This document shows, one piece after another, positions 1-9,943 of a stretch of 64,000 nucleotides of DNA (the stretch's first letter is position 1; every line of letters begins with the position of its first letter). The stretch is from Liberibacter crescens BT-1 (GTDB lineage Bacteria > Pseudomonadota > Alphaproteobacteria > Rhizobiales > Rhizobiaceae), in NCBI RefSeq assembly GCF_000325745.1, contig NC_019907.1, positions 764,001-828,000 of the forward strand, written 5' to 3'. Both the position numbers and the translations under genes were made by a program. A model generated the notes under the pieces. It ran no database searches. It was given only the letters and a program-made list of their open reading frames with translations, and was not told the DNA's origin.

Positions 1-1561
1 AAGGAGCAATAACAATAATAGGTATTGTTTCATCAATAAGAGCAATAGGACCATGTTTTAGTTCACCAGCAGCATAACCTTCAGCATGGATATATGAAAC
101 TTCCTTAAGCTTCAAAGCCCCTTCGAGAGCTAAAGGAAAATTTGTACCACGCCCAATATACAAGACATTAAGACATTTTGAAATTTCCCGACAAAGCTCT
201 TCTATTTTTAAATGAATGTTATTGATAATATGAGACATAATACGAGGTATCTCAATAAGATGACTTACAAACTCTTTTTCTTCGGTTTCAGTAATAACCC
301 CTCTCATTTTACCCGCATAAATAGCCATCATTGCTAAAACCAGCAATTGACAAGTAAAAGCTTTTGTAGAAGCTACTCCAATTTCAGGCCCAGCTAAAAT
401 TGGAAAACTGAAATTAGATTCTCTTGCAATAGTTGATTCTATAATATTAACAATTGAACCAATATTTAATTTTTGTGCACGTATACAACGTAATGCTGCT
501 AGTGTATCTGCTGTTTCCCCAGACTGAGAGATAAATAGAGCTGCCCAAGAAGATGGAAATGAAAGATCCCGATATCGGAATTCAGAGGCAACATCTATTT
601 CAACAGGCAATTTTGCAAAACGATTAAACCAATATTTAGAAACTAATCCAGATAAATACGCAGTTCCACAAGCTGAAATAGCTAAACCAGAAAGTTTTGC
701 GAAATCAAATTGAAAGATATCAGGAATAATTGTCTTTTCAGTAAAGTTTACATAATGACTCAGTGTACGTGATATTGCTTCTGGTTGTTCATAAATTTCT
801 TTTTCCATAAAGTGTCGATGAAGACCTTTTTCAACAAAAAAATTTGATGGTTGTAAAATTTTACTTGGACGCTCTATTTTTGTGCCATTAAAATCAAGAA
901 TACAAAAGCTTGAAGGTTTGAGTATAACAAGATCCCCATCTTCAATATATGTCATTTTATTTGTAAATGGTGCGAGTGCAACGGCATCAGAAGCAAGAAA
1001 CATTTCTTGTTCACCATGACCAATGATCAAGGGAGGACCATTTCGTACACTCAAAATTGTATAAGGATCATCTTCAAATATTGCTGCAATTGTATATGCA
1101 CCCGTAATATGTTTTAGCATTGTTGTCATTGAATCTCTACTATTCATGCCATCACGCTTAAATTTTGCCAAGAGCTGAACAATAACTTCAGTGTCTGTTT
1201 GGCTAGAAAATGTAATCCCTGAGAGAAGAAGTTTATCTTTTATCTCTGAAAAATTTTCAATAATACCGTTATGTATTACAGCAACACCATCAACCCAATG
1301 AGGATGAGCATTTATTTCATTAGCAAGACCATGTGTTGCCCAACGAGTATGTGCTATACCTGTAGAACCTTCCAATGGTGTCACTTTTAGAAGTTGTTCT
1401 AAATTAGAGAGCTTACCTTCAGCACGGCAACGATTGATTTTCTTATTATGAATAGTGGCTATTCCTGAAGAATCATATCCACGATACTCAAGACGTTTCA
1501 AGGCATCTAGAAGACGTTCAACTACAGGCTTTCTACTAACAATGCCAACGATTCCACACAT
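1..1561 (-). CDS. glmS: Glucosamine--fructose-6-phosphate aminotransferase (GlmS), C-terminus outside window
   Basis: This enzyme makes glucosamine-6-phosphate from fructose-6-phosphate and glutamine, the first step towards UDP-GlcNAc for peptidoglycan and lipid A. The reverse strand reads open from the ATG at 1561 to the window edge, about 520 codons of a family near 608. The N-terminus is MCGIVGIVSRK, where Cys2 is the class II glutamine amidotransferase nucleophile after Met removal. HTRWATHG and HNGIIENF follow, as expected for the glutaminase domain. The sugar-isomerase (SIS) domains are recognisable by CGTAYLSG, SQSGETADT and the GRGTNFPLALEGALKLKE stretch. glmU lies just upstream on the same strand (88-nt gap), so the two UDP-GlcNAc genes probably form one unit. 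No frameshift is visible in the part present. Confidence 0.96.
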   Translation of the reverse strand, partial: MCGIVGIVSRKPVVERLLDALKRLEYRGYDSSGIATIHNKKINRCRAEGKLSNLEQLLKVTPLEGSTGIAHTRWATHGLANEINAHPHWVDGVAVIHNGIIENFSEIKDKLLLSGITFSSQTDTEVIVQLLAKFKRDGMNSRDSMTTMLKHITGAYTIAAIFEDDPYTILSVRNGPPLIIGHGEQEMFLASDAVALAPFTNKMTYIEDGDLVILKPSSFCILDFNGTKIERPSKILQPSNFFVEKGLHRHFMEKEIYEQPEAISRTLSHYVNFTEKTIIPDIFQFDFAKLSGLAISACGTAYLSGLVSKYWFNRFAKLPVEIDVASEFRYRDLSFPSSWAALFISQSGETADTLAALRCIRAQKLNIGSIVNIIESTIARESNFSFPILAGPEIGVASTKAFTCQLLVLAMMAIYAGKMRGVITETEEKEFVSHLIEIPRIMSHIINNIHLKIEELCREISKCLNVLYIGRGTNFPLALEGALKLKEVSYIHAEGYAAGELKHGPIALIDETIPIIVIAP

Positions 1562-1649
1562 TTTAAAAACTTATCCTTTGTTATCATAGCTGAAAGAATT
1601 TTTCCCTGTAATTCTCTGAATGAGTATACTCATTAAAAGTTTTTACAGT

Positions 1650-3020
1650 TTATTGTTTGGAAATACATTTAAAGTTTTTTTCTATTGTATAATCTTGTTT
1701 CTTTTGTTTTAATAACGAACGATTTTCTTTTATAGTTTGACGCATTCTTCCAAACGCCAAGGCATTTTCAGGAACATTTTTTGTAATAACGCTACCAGAA
1801 GCCACATAAGCATTATTTCCAATTGAAACTGGTGCTATTAAAGCTGAGTTGGAACCAATAAAAGCATTATCTCCTATTGTTGTATTATATTTTTTGGTGC
1901 CATCATAGTTGCAAGTAATGGAACCAGCACCAATATTAGCGTTTTTTCCCACGAAAGTGTCACCAACATAACTCAAATGATTTATTTTTGTTCCCTCGCC
2001 TATATTTGCTTGCTTAATTTCACAGAAATTTCCTATCCGAGTGTTTTTCCCTATCTTAGATTGTGGACGCAAACGTGCAAAAGGACCAACTTCAGCCCCT
2101 GAACTTACATAGACTCCCTCTAGATATGAAAATGCACGAATTTTTACATTTTGTTCTATTACAACATCACAACCAAATATGACATTAGGTTCAATAATTG
2201 TATCTTGCTCAATTGTAGTGTCATATGAAAGAAAAACTGTTTCTGGAGAAATCATGTTTACACCTGATAACATCAATTGATTACGACGACGAGATTGCCA
2301 AATATTTTCAATAACAGAAAGTTCAAGAAAATTATTGCAACCTAAAACTTCATCTTCTGGGACTTTGACTGCAATAGCATTTTCTCCTGATAAACGACAT
2401 ATTTTAATGAGATCGGTTAGATAATATTCTCTGTTTTTATTATTATTGGTAATCTTTGAAAGCCAATCAAGTATTTTTGTACCTTTAATGATCATGAGAC
2501 CGCTATTGCAAAAACAGTTTTTCTTTTCATCTTCAGTAGCATCTTTTTCTTCACGAATTTCAATCAATTCATTATTTTCTAACAATAAACGTCCATATCC
2601 CTTGGGATCCTTGGCTTCAAAACCCATAACAACTATAGAATCCTTTAAAGAAAGTTTGGCGCGTGCTAATTGGATAGTTTTACTGGAAATAAGGGGTACA
2701 TCCCCATAAAGAATAATGATTTCATCATAACCACGTGCTATCGCAGTTCTTGCTTCTAATACAGCATGTGCCGTACCGTTTTGTTCATGTTGTACGAAAT
2801 GTTCGATAACCAATCCTTTTAAGGAAGCGGCAGAACAAATCTCTTCTGCATGAGGCGGAACAACCAATGCAACATGTTGAATTCCTGAATCTGATATTGC
2901 TTCCATAACATGAGAAATCATAGGATGATTGGCAATTTTTTGTAATACTTTAAATTTAGAAGATTTCATGCGAGTGCCTTTTCCTGCTGCAAGAACAATA
3001 GCAAGACAACTTTTCTTCAT
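1650..3020 (-). CDS. glmU: Bifunctional UDP-GlcNAc pyrophosphorylase / glucosamine-1-phosphate acetyltransferase (GlmU)
   Basis: GlmU acetylates glucosamine-1-phosphate and then joins it to UTP to give UDP-GlcNAc. The N-terminal nucleotidyltransferase domain has the signature LAAGKGTRMKS at residues 10-20, and the GDVPL motif that binds UTP and metal. The C-terminal third is a left-handed beta helix of hexapeptide repeats with the acetyltransferase motifs (SYVGD, NIGAGSITCNYDG, FIGSN). The length of 456 aa is normal. I start at the ATG at 3020 because GAAGGGG lies just upstream and the protein then opens MKKSCLAIVLAAG. The in-frame TTG at 3035 would only add MKGNF. It precedes glmS on the same strand. 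Confidence 0.96.
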   Translation of the reverse strand: MKKSCLAIVLAAGKGTRMKSSKFKVLQKIANHPMISHVMEAISDSGIQHVALVVPPHAEEICSAASLKGLVIEHFVQHEQNGTAHAVLEARTAIARGYDEIIILYGDVPLISSKTIQLARAKLSLKDSIVVMGFEAKDPKGYGRLLLENNELIEIREEKDATEDEKKNCFCNSGLMIIKGTKILDWLSKITNNNKNREYYLTDLIKICRLSGENAIAVKVPEDEVLGCNNFLELSVIENIWQSRRRNQLMLSGVNMISPETVFLSYDTTIEQDTIIEPNVIFGCDVVIEQNVKIRAFSYLEGVYVSSGAEVGPFARLRPQSKIGKNTRIGNFCEIKQANIGEGTKINHLSYVGDTFVGKNANIGAGSITCNYDGTKKYNTTIGDNAFIGSNSALIAPVSIGNNAYVASGSVITKNVPENALAFGRMRQTIKENRSLLKQKKQDYTIEKNFKCISKQ

Positions 3021-3060
3021 AAAATTCCCCTTCAAAAATACGATTGATATTGATTTGATT

Positions 3061-3993
3061 CTATATGAATTTAGTGATCATTTTTATTTTTTGTACTTTA
3101 ATAAAAAGAAAGAGATGAACAGGTTTTTTTACAATGCCTGATATTTCTTTACGAGATTCCAAAGAAATAAGTTTTATAATCTCTCCATTCTTACCTAGAG
3201 CTATCTTCCTTTGATTTTCACGCTCTACATAAATCACTTGTCGTATAAAAACTGAACCATCTTTTCTATTTTCCCATTTTTCTGTAACAACATGAGAAGA
3301 ATATGGTATTTCTTGATGAAGGCGTAAAAATAGTTTTTCACGCGTAATCTCAGCGGCAAATTGAGCCATTGGCATATCAGAGATTTGATCTTCAGGATAA
3401 TACCATGGACCTTCTGGTAAGGAAGAACCAAGATAATCCAATATATTCTGACAACCATATCCTTTAGATGCAGATATCATAAAAGTACGCTCAAAATCTG
3501 AAAGTTCGTTGACGGTTTTAGCTTGTTCAAGAAGAATGTGAGGCTTTATACAATCAATTTTATTGAGGACAAGAACTTTTCTGTAAGGAGTTTTACAAAT
3601 TCTTTCAAGGATAGTATAAACATCAGGTTGTAAACCCCGTTTGCTATCAATAATAAGAAATGTTATATCAGCATTTTTAGGAGTTTTCCAGGCTGCATTG
3701 ATCATTGATTGATCAATATTATTCTTTGGGTTGAAAATACCTGGCGTGTCTATAAATACAATTTGAGTCACTTTATTATAGATAGTAATACCACGAACAA
3801 TTGAACGTGTTGTTTGAACCTTATGCGTAACTATTGAAACTTTTGCATTAACCAAGCGATTAATGAGTGTCGATTTTCCTGCATTTGTTGCCCCTATTAC
3901 AGCAACAAAACCTGAACGTTTTTGCAAAGAAGGTGTATTATTATATTCTTGTAACTGATCACTCTCAGAAGTTATTTCGTTAACTTCTTTCAT
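3061..3993 (-). CDS. era: GTPase Era (16S rRNA / 30S assembly)
   Basis: Era is a GTPase with a KH RNA-binding domain that assists 30S ribosome maturation. The G1 motif GATNAGKS is at about residues 34-41. DTPGI (G3), NKID (G4) and SAS (G5) follow in order, and the C-terminal KH domain includes a GKNGEIIK loop. I chose the ATG at 3993, which overlaps the end of rnc by 14 nt and is preceded by GGGAAG. The GTG at 4020 would add nine residues and overlap rnc further. The protein stops soon after VHLFLFIKV and lacks the tail of roughly 15-20 residues usual after that motif. rnc-era coupling is typical of Rhizobiales. Confidence 0.93.
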   Translation of the reverse strand: MKEVNEITSESDQLQEYNNTPSLQKRSGFVAVIGATNAGKSTLINRLVNAKVSIVTHKVQTTRSIVRGITIYNKVTQIVFIDTPGIFNPKNNIDQSMINAAWKTPKNADITFLIIDSKRGLQPDVYTILERICKTPYRKVLVLNKIDCIKPHILLEQAKTVNELSDFERTFMISASKGYGCQNILDYLGSSLPEGPWYYPEDQISDMPMAQFAAEITREKLFLRLHQEIPYSSHVVTEKWENRKDGSVFIRQVIYVERENQRKIALGKNGEIIKLISLESRKEISGIVKKPVHLFLFIKVQKIKMITKFI

Positions 3994-4702
3994 TTTTATT
4001 TTCTTCCCAAATAAACTCACGTTTTAAAATATCTGCTGCAGCAATTTGTTCAGCAGCACGTTTTGAACAATTAATACCTACACCTGGATCTATTCCTGGA
4101 ATTTCAACAGTAACTGTAAAACGTGGATCATGATCTGGCCCGGAACGAGAATCTACCTTGTATTTAGGAGTTACGCCAAATTTTGCATGTGCCCACTCTT
4201 GCAATTCAGTTTTTGCATCACGCCGAGCAGCATCTGTCTTAAGAGCACGTTTTTTCCAGTTTTTTATGATAAAGGAACTGGCAGCTTCCAAGCCACCATC
4301 AAGATAAATTGCAGCAATCAAGCTTTCTATAACATCAGCCTGAATGTTTACGATAGGTTTTCCAGAAACTTTCTTTAAATCAGAACCAACACGAATAAAA
4401 AGATGTAACTGTAATTCTTCTGCCACTTGAGAACAGGTTTCAGCACTAACAAGGTGATTAAAGCGCACAGAAAGTTCACCCTCTTTGGCTAAATTAAAAT
4501 TATCAAATAAAAGTTTTGCGATACAAAAACCAAGAATACGATCTCCTAAAAACTCTAATCGCTCATAATTCTCTTCGTAAAACCTATTCATGCTTGAATG
4601 AGTAAGAGCTTTTTTTAAAAGATCTTTATTAGAAAAAATATATCCTATGTGAGACTCTATCTCTAAAAAATAAGCATAAGACTGTTTCTTGGAATAAGAC
4701 AT
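3980..4702 (-). CDS. rnc: Ribonuclease III
   Basis: RNase III cuts double-stranded RNA in rRNA precursors and some mRNAs. The family signature NYERLEFLGDR is at residues 45-55 and holds acidic metal-binding residues; a second acidic cluster is in the DVIESLIAAIYLDGG stretch. The C-terminal double-stranded RNA-binding domain starts near DAKTELQEWAHAKFG. The length of 240 aa is normal. The start codon overlaps the lepB stop as TAATG, pointing to translational coupling, and its 3' end overlaps era. The order lepB-rnc-era is conserved in alphaproteobacteria. Confidence 0.96.
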   Translation of the reverse strand: MSYSKKQSYAYFLEIESHIGYIFSNKDLLKKALTHSSMNRFYEENYERLEFLGDRILGFCIAKLLFDNFNLAKEGELSVRFNHLVSAETCSQVAEELQLHLFIRVGSDLKKVSGKPIVNIQADVIESLIAAIYLDGGLEAASSFIIKNWKKRALKTDAARRDAKTELQEWAHAKFGVTPKYKVDSRSGPDHDPRFTVTVEIPGIDPGVGINCSKRAAEQIAAADILKREFIWEENKNERS

Positions 4703-5442
4703 TATAAAACCTTTAATAGTCTATTCCATCGCATGTTTGATAACCAAAGCCAAAATTGACCGAATGAAGTATCATTACCAAGAGAAAAAAATATAATATC
4801 AGCACGACCTATTAAATTTTCTTCAGGGACATAACCAACATCAAATCGACTATCAAGTGAATTATCTCGATTATCTCCCATCATAAAATAATGACCTGCA
4901 GGCACTATAAATTCTTGAGTGTTATTACCAGGCGATGAAGGGTATTGATCAAGGATGTCATAACTCACAGAATTCTCAAGTTTCTCACGAAAAACCGGAA
5001 TATTAAATCCAGGATTTAACTTGTAATCAGAAGAAAATAATCCATCCGGATTTCGAGGAATAGCCTGTTTATTAATGTATAAAATACCTTCTTTAACTTG
5101 TATACTATCACCTGGAAGCCCTACTAATCGCTTAATATAGTCTATTTTTGGATTACTTGGTAAACGAAAAACAACAATATCACCCCGATGTGGTGCCCTA
5201 GAAAAAATACGCCCTTTAAAAAGATTAGGTGAAAAAGGTAAAGAATATTTTGAATAACCATAAGAAAATTTACTTACAAAAATATAATCTCCAACAAGCA
5301 GTGTCGGCATCATTGATCCGGAAGGAATAGTAAAAGGTTGATAAAAGACAGTACGAATAACGGTTGCCAAAATAAGAGCTTGTAAAATAACTTTTATATT
5401 TTCAAAAAAAATGTTTTGTTTTTTGACTTCTTTTTTTGTCAT
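4702..5442 (-). CDS. lepB: Signal peptidase I (LepB)
   Basis: This membrane serine protease removes signal peptides from exported proteins. One N-terminal membrane segment (about residues 11-34) is followed by the catalytic serine box PSGSMMPTL with Ser43. The catalytic lysine box is YIKRLVGLPGD, and the conserved MGDNRDNSLDSR box follows. At 246 aa it has the usual alphaproteobacterial size. It is the first gene of the lepB-rnc-era set, with a 77-nt gap to acpS upstream. The ATG at 5442 gives MTKKEVKKQN, a basic cytoplasmic tail consistent with a membrane-anchored protein. Confidence 0.96.
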   Translation of the reverse strand: MTKKEVKKQNIFFENIKVILQALILATVIRTVFYQPFTIPSGSMMPTLLVGDYIFVSKFSYGYSKYSLPFSPNLFKGRIFSRAPHRGDIVVFRLPSNPKIDYIKRLVGLPGDSIQVKEGILYINKQAIPRNPDGLFSSDYKLNPGFNIPVFREKLENSVSYDILDQYPSSPGNNTQEFIVPAGHYFMMGDNRDNSLDSRFDVGYVPEENLIGRADIIFFSLGNDTSFGQFWLWLSNMRWNRLLKVL

Positions 5443-5519
5443 TCAATTTTCCTTATATTTAAAATCCACTAATCTGCTTCAATTCATTTAAATGATTAAG
5501 ATACAATCTTCATCAGCCT

Positions 5520-5924
5520 TTATGAAGGACTATGGCAAACCTCTATTATTACAAATGCCTGGGCAAAAGGAAACTCATCACTTATTGTCAAATGAATTAC
5601 TGGATTGAATTGACTTGAAATAATCGCAGAAAGATGTTTTTTAGCACCACCTGATAATACTATAGACGGCTTGCCTCCCGCACTGTTAATAATGTTCATA
5701 TCTTTCCAGGATACACCTTGTGCAAGCCCTGTTCCTAAAGCTTTGGAACAAGCTTCCTTGGCAGCAAAACGTTTAGCATAAGAAGCAGCAGGATCTGGAG
5801 AACTATTACATTTATCTCTTTCTTCTTTAGTAAAACAATGTTCTGTAAACCGTTCACCAAAACGTTGTATCGACTTTTTAATGCGTCGAATGTCAATAAT
5901 ATCAACGCCTATTCCTATAATCAT
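5520..5924 (-). CDS. acpS: Holo-[acyl-carrier-protein] synthase (AcpS)
   Basis: AcpS moves 4'-phosphopantetheine from CoA to acyl carrier protein and so activates fatty acid synthesis. The two family motifs are present: GVDIIDIRRI near the N-terminus, with the metal-binding Asp8, and RFAAKEACSKALGTG in the middle, with the conserved Glu. The length of 134 aa is typical. It lies directly upstream of lepB-rnc-era on the same strand, as in many Rhizobiales. The 218-nt gap between it and rsh shows no further gene. Confidence 0.95.
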   Translation of the reverse strand: MIIGIGVDIIDIRRIKKSIQRFGERFTEHCFTKEERDKCNSSPDPAASYAKRFAAKEACSKALGTGLAQGVSWKDMNIINSAGGKPSIVLSGGAKKHLSAIISSQFNPVIHLTISDEFPFAQAFVIIEVCHSPS

Positions 5925-6142
5925 AAGGAATCTTTCTTTCTTGTAAAGATAGACTTTATCTCTTCTTTATAAGAAAAAGAAAAACTATCAAAAGTTAAGA
6001 CTATATACATAAAATTTTATACCATTAAAAACGCTCTTTTTAATCGATTGTTTCTTCTTTTAACTTTAGTAATTCCTTATAGAGATAAGGTTATATAAAA
6101 ATTTAACATATATGCTTCATATTCTGATAAAAATATCATAAT

Positions 6143-8329
6143 CTATTCAAAAACGCGACATGCTGTAGCCACACACTCAAGATCGTTAAGACATTTAATT
6201 AAATCACTAAGATGCTGAACATCTAAAACCTCAACATCTAAACGTATTTCTGTAAAATCTTCTGCAGTTCTTGGTGTATGAATGTTGTGAATATTAATAT
6301 TAAGATCGGCAATACATGTTGTTATAATTTTGAGTGCTCCTGGAGTATTAACGGCGTTGATTCGAATATGGGATATAAAACGGTAAATTTCAGTTGCTTC
6401 TAAATCCCAGCGTACATCCACCCAGCGTTCTGGTTTATCTTCAAATTTTTGGAGCGCTGGAGACTGTATAGGATAGATAGCCATAGATTTTTTACCACGC
6501 ATAAGAGCAACGATACGATCGCCCGGTAAAGCACCAGTTTGAGAAAATATAACTTGTATATTGGCAGGAAGGCCTCTAATTGGCAAAGCACCAATATCAT
6601 TTTTAAGATTTTTGCCTTTCATCAATAAAGTTGTTTTGACAATTTTTTTTCGTTTATCGTCTTCCGTATGAGTCTTATATTCTTTAAACTCAGGCCAAAG
6701 AATACTTAATATTTCACCAGGAGATACTTCCCCTCTACCAACAGAAGCTATCAAATCCTTTACTTCTTTTTGTCCAAGATGAGATACAACAGATTCAAGT
6801 TGAGTATCAGAAAATTCCTTGCCAGCCTTATTGAAAGTTTTTTCAAGAATTCTCTGTCCAATATTATAATATTGTTTTCTAACTTCCAGCCGCGTAGCAC
6901 GGCGAATAGCAGAACGTGCTTTCCCCGTAACAACGACTTCTTCCCAGGCAGAAGGTGGGACTTGACAACTTGAACGAATGATTTCCACTTCATCCCCGTT
7001 ATTAAGCAGGGTAAAAAGAGGCATTATTCTACCATTTATTTTGGCGCCGACACAACTATTACCAATATTAGTATGTACTGCATAAGCAAAATCAATAGGA
7101 GTCGCATTTCGAGGTAAAGCAATTAATTTGCCTTTAGGAGTAAAACAGAAAACCTGCTCCTGAAATAACTCCAATTTCGCATGTTCCAGAAATTCTTGAG
7201 AGCTGTTTCCTTCTGCCAGGGATTTTATAGTCTGACGAAGCCATAGATAGACACTTGTTTCACTCAAAAGAACTTCAATATCATCTTTAGTACGTCTATC
7301 CTTATAAAGGGTATGAGCAGCAACACCATATTCAGCAACTTCATCCATAGCAATGGTACGAATTTGTAGTTCTATACGTTGATAAGAAGGTCCAATAATT
7401 GTTGTATGTAATGAACGATATCCGTTCTGCTTCATTGTTGATATATAATCTTTAAAATAACCCGGTACAATTCTCCAACGTGTGTGTATTATTCCAAGAA
7501 CCTGATAACAACTTGGTATATCTTCAACAACAATACGAAAACCATAGACATCAGAAAGTTGTTCAAATGATAATGATTTCGATTGCATTTTGCAGAAAAT
7601 AGAATAAGCCCTCTTTTGTCTTCCTTTAACCCAAGCGTTTAAAATTTTATTTTCCTCAAGAAGCTCTTTCAGTTCTTCTTCAATTTTTAAAACCAAACTT
7701 CCATTTCTTCTAGAAAGTTCCTCTAACCGGTCTTTTATTGTTTTATAGGCTTCAGGATTAATATAACTAAATGCAAGTTCTTCCAGTTCTTCACGCATGT
7801 CTTGCATGCCCATGCGTCCAGCTAACGGAGCATATATATCCATCGTTTCTTTAGAAATGACGATTCGTTTATCGAGAGGCATATAATCAAGAGTCCGCAT
7901 ATTATGCAGACGATCTGCCAACTTGACAAGCAATACTCTTACATCATCACAGATTGCCAAAAGTAATTTACGCAGATTCTCAGCCTGTTTTGTTTTAAAC
8001 GAAACAATCTCTATTTTTTTAATTTTTGTAAGGTCTTCTACAAGATGACCAACTTCTGGACCAAAGAGCTCATCTATTTCGGCTCGCGTCGCTGTTGTAT
8101 CTTCAAGTATATCGTGTAATAATGCTACTACTATAGTAGATTCATCCAAACGCATATCAGCGAGAATTGCTGCAACTTCAATTGGATGAGAAATGTAGGG
8201 ATCGCCACTTGCACGCTTCTGCTGACTATGCTTTTGCATAGCATAAACATATGCTTTATTCAGAAGAGATTCATTAACATTTGGGTTATAAGACTGAATA
8301 CGCTCTACAAGCTCATACTGTCTTATCAT
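6143..8329 (-). CDS. rsh: Bifunctional (p)ppGpp synthetase/hydrolase (RelA/SpoT homologue)
   Basis: This protein makes and breaks down the stringent-response alarmone (p)ppGpp. The N-terminal hydrolase domain keeps the HD metal-binding residues (SHPIEVAAIL, then ALLHDILEDT near residue 70). The synthetase domain has KQNGYRSLHTTIIGP. A TGS domain follows (FCFTPKGKLIALPRNATPIDFA), and a C-terminal ACT domain ends the 728-aa protein. Both catalytic domains look intact, so this is probably the single long RSH enzyme usual in Rhizobiales. It is next to rpoZ, as in that order and in E. coli (rpoZ-spoT). Confidence 0.96.
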   Translation of the reverse strand: MIRQYELVERIQSYNPNVNESLLNKAYVYAMQKHSQQKRASGDPYISHPIEVAAILADMRLDESTIVVALLHDILEDTTATRAEIDELFGPEVGHLVEDLTKIKKIEIVSFKTKQAENLRKLLLAICDDVRVLLVKLADRLHNMRTLDYMPLDKRIVISKETMDIYAPLAGRMGMQDMREELEELAFSYINPEAYKTIKDRLEELSRRNGSLVLKIEEELKELLEENKILNAWVKGRQKRAYSIFCKMQSKSLSFEQLSDVYGFRIVVEDIPSCYQVLGIIHTRWRIVPGYFKDYISTMKQNGYRSLHTTIIGPSYQRIELQIRTIAMDEVAEYGVAAHTLYKDRRTKDDIEVLLSETSVYLWLRQTIKSLAEGNSSQEFLEHAKLELFQEQVFCFTPKGKLIALPRNATPIDFAYAVHTNIGNSCVGAKINGRIMPLFTLLNNGDEVEIIRSSCQVPPSAWEEVVVTGKARSAIRRATRLEVRKQYYNIGQRILEKTFNKAGKEFSDTQLESVVSHLGQKEVKDLIASVGRGEVSPGEILSILWPEFKEYKTHTEDDKRKKIVKTTLLMKGKNLKNDIGALPIRGLPANIQVIFSQTGALPGDRIVALMRGKKSMAIYPIQSPALQKFEDKPERWVDVRWDLEATEIYRFISHIRINAVNTPGALKIITTCIADLNINIHNIHTPRTAEDFTEIRLDVEVLDVQHLSDLIKCLNDLECVATACRVFE

Positions 8330-8445
8330 AGCTGTACTGCCATATTTTTATAAATAAAAATATTCTATTATATACTGAAATTACTCTTAACACAACACGT
8401 ATATACTTTATAACTAAACCAATAAGTCCCTTTCGACTCTAGAAT

Positions 8446-8835
8446 TTAATAATCATCATTTTTCTCTGGAGTAACGATTCCTTCAATACCTGCCAAGAGT
8501 TCCTCTTCAGAAATTTCATCAAAAGAAATTGATTCTAATGGAACATTTGTATCATTGCGATAATCAGAACCACCTCGAGGGCCTGAATAATAATCTGGTT
8601 CGTCTATTTCAACATGTTTTTGAAGAGAATGTATGAAATCTTCTTTCAAATCATCAACAGCTATACCTCCACATGCAATTTCACGTAAAGATACAACGGT
8701 ATTTTTATCGTTATCTCTAGAAACAGTGATATGTGATCCTTGTGATATAAGACGAGCACGATAACTTGCGAGCAAAACAAGTTCGAACCTATTATCTATC
8801 TTGTCGATACAATCTTCTACTGTAATGCGAGCCAT
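8446..8835 (-). CDS. rpoZ: RNA polymerase omega subunit
   Basis: Omega helps assemble RNA polymerase by holding beta prime, and in proteobacteria forms part of a ppGpp site. The start [20 protein letters not shown] and the following LASYRAR segment are the family hallmarks. The length of 129 aa, with an acidic C-terminal tail, matches alphaproteobacterial forms. It precedes rsh on the same strand with a 116-nt gap, so the ppGpp enzyme and a ppGpp-responsive polymerase subunit are neighbours. Confidence 0.95.
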   Translation of the reverse strand: MARITVEDCIDKIDNRFELVLLASYRARLISQGSHITVSRDNDKNTVVSLREIACGGIAVDDLKEDFIHSLQKHVEIDEPDYYSGPRGGSDYRNDTNVPLESISFDEISEEELLAGIEGIVTPEKNDDY

Positions 8836-9163
8836 TGAAATTCCTTTAAAAGTTTTTTTAGATTTAATAAATATCTAAAATTATCTACTTATAAGCTATA
8901 ATTAAGGATATAGATACGATAAAATTGTTTAATATTCAAGTTTTTAGTGATAAAGGGTTTTATACATATCTTGCACCTTTCATATATATTCAATATTGAC
9001 ATATATACGCATTGCTCGTTGGGAGTGGTAATGTTTTTATTTCTATAAGCTCTAAACCTAAGACAGGATATATAAACCTGCTCTTTTAATTTTTTCTATA
9101 ATACAAGAATGCAAAAGGTTGTATCTTTTGCATACCATTAAAATAAAATGGATGATTAAAAAA
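8836..9163. promoter_or_regulatory. Divergent intergenic region between rpoZ and the NYN gene
   Basis: This 328-bp AT-rich gap separates rpoZ (minus) from the NYN gene (plus), so it should hold promoters for both. I see no convincing -35/-10 pair, RNA gene or repeat. GGATGA at 9149-9154 is a plausible ribosome binding site for the ATG at 9164. The region is assigned by gene orientation only. Confidence 0.45.
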
Positions 9164-9748
9164 ATGTTTGACCCTCGCGAAAAAATTACTCTTTTTATTG
9201 ATGGAGCTAATTTATATGCTGCATCTAAAGCCCTTGGCTTCGATATAGATTATCGAAAGCTTCTTAAAGCATTCCAAAAACGTGGTTATCTATTACGGGC
9301 TTATTATTATACTGCACTCATAGAGGATAATGAATTTTTGTCATTACGTCCTTTAATTGATTGGCTGGATTATAATGGATATAAAGTTATCACTAAGCCT
9401 GCTAAAGAGTTTACTGATTCTATGGGTAGACGTAAGATAAAAGGAAATATGGATATTGAGCTGGCAATTGATGCCTTGGAGCAATCTGAAACGGTTGATC
9501 ATTTGGTGCTCTTTTCTGGAGACGGAGATTTTACAACTTTAGTTGAAGCACTTCAAAGAAAAGGTCGTAAAGTTTCAATTGTTTCAACTATGTTGACACA
9601 ACCACCAATGATCGCTGATGATTTGCGTCGACAAGCTGATAATTTTATGGATCTTTGTTATCTTAAAAATGAAATTGGGCGGGAAACACATGAAGCTCCA
9701 CCACATCTTTCTGAACCAATAAATAATATACCTCCAAAAAGTTCATAA
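9164..9748 (+). CDS. NYN-domain protein (LabA/DUF88 family, PIN-like RNase fold)
   Basis: The NYN domain has a PIN-like nuclease fold, and members are thought to act on RNA. Conserved acidic clusters are visible: FIDGANLY near residue 12, GNMDIELAIDAL in the middle and SGDGDFTTLVEAL later, as in LabA-type proteins. I start at the ATG at 9164, giving MFDPREKITLFIDG, the usual N-terminus of rhizobial homologues. The TTG at 9119 would add 15 unlikely residues. The gene sits divergent from rpoZ, its normal place in this order. The substrate is not known from sequence. Confidence 0.88.
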   Translation: MFDPREKITLFIDGANLYAASKALGFDIDYRKLLKAFQKRGYLLRAYYYTALIEDNEFLSLRPLIDWLDYNGYKVITKPAKEFTDSMGRRKIKGNMDIELAIDALEQSETVDHLVLFSGDGDFTTLVEALQRKGRKVSIVSTMLTQPPMIADDLRRQADNFMDLCYLKNEIGRETHEAPPHLSEPINNIPPKSS

Positions 9749-9943
9749 GATTGATATTTGCACATATTAAAAGGCTGTCATAATTTAAAAATAAAGAGAC
9801 TAAAGAGCTATCCTCAAATAGATATAATATGTTTTTATGCATTTTATCCTTTGATCTCAAAGGAGATGTCATAAATATAACAAAAATGATATGATTATTT
9901 AAAGGAGCTATCCTTTAATTATGAATATATTTTGAGTATCTAT

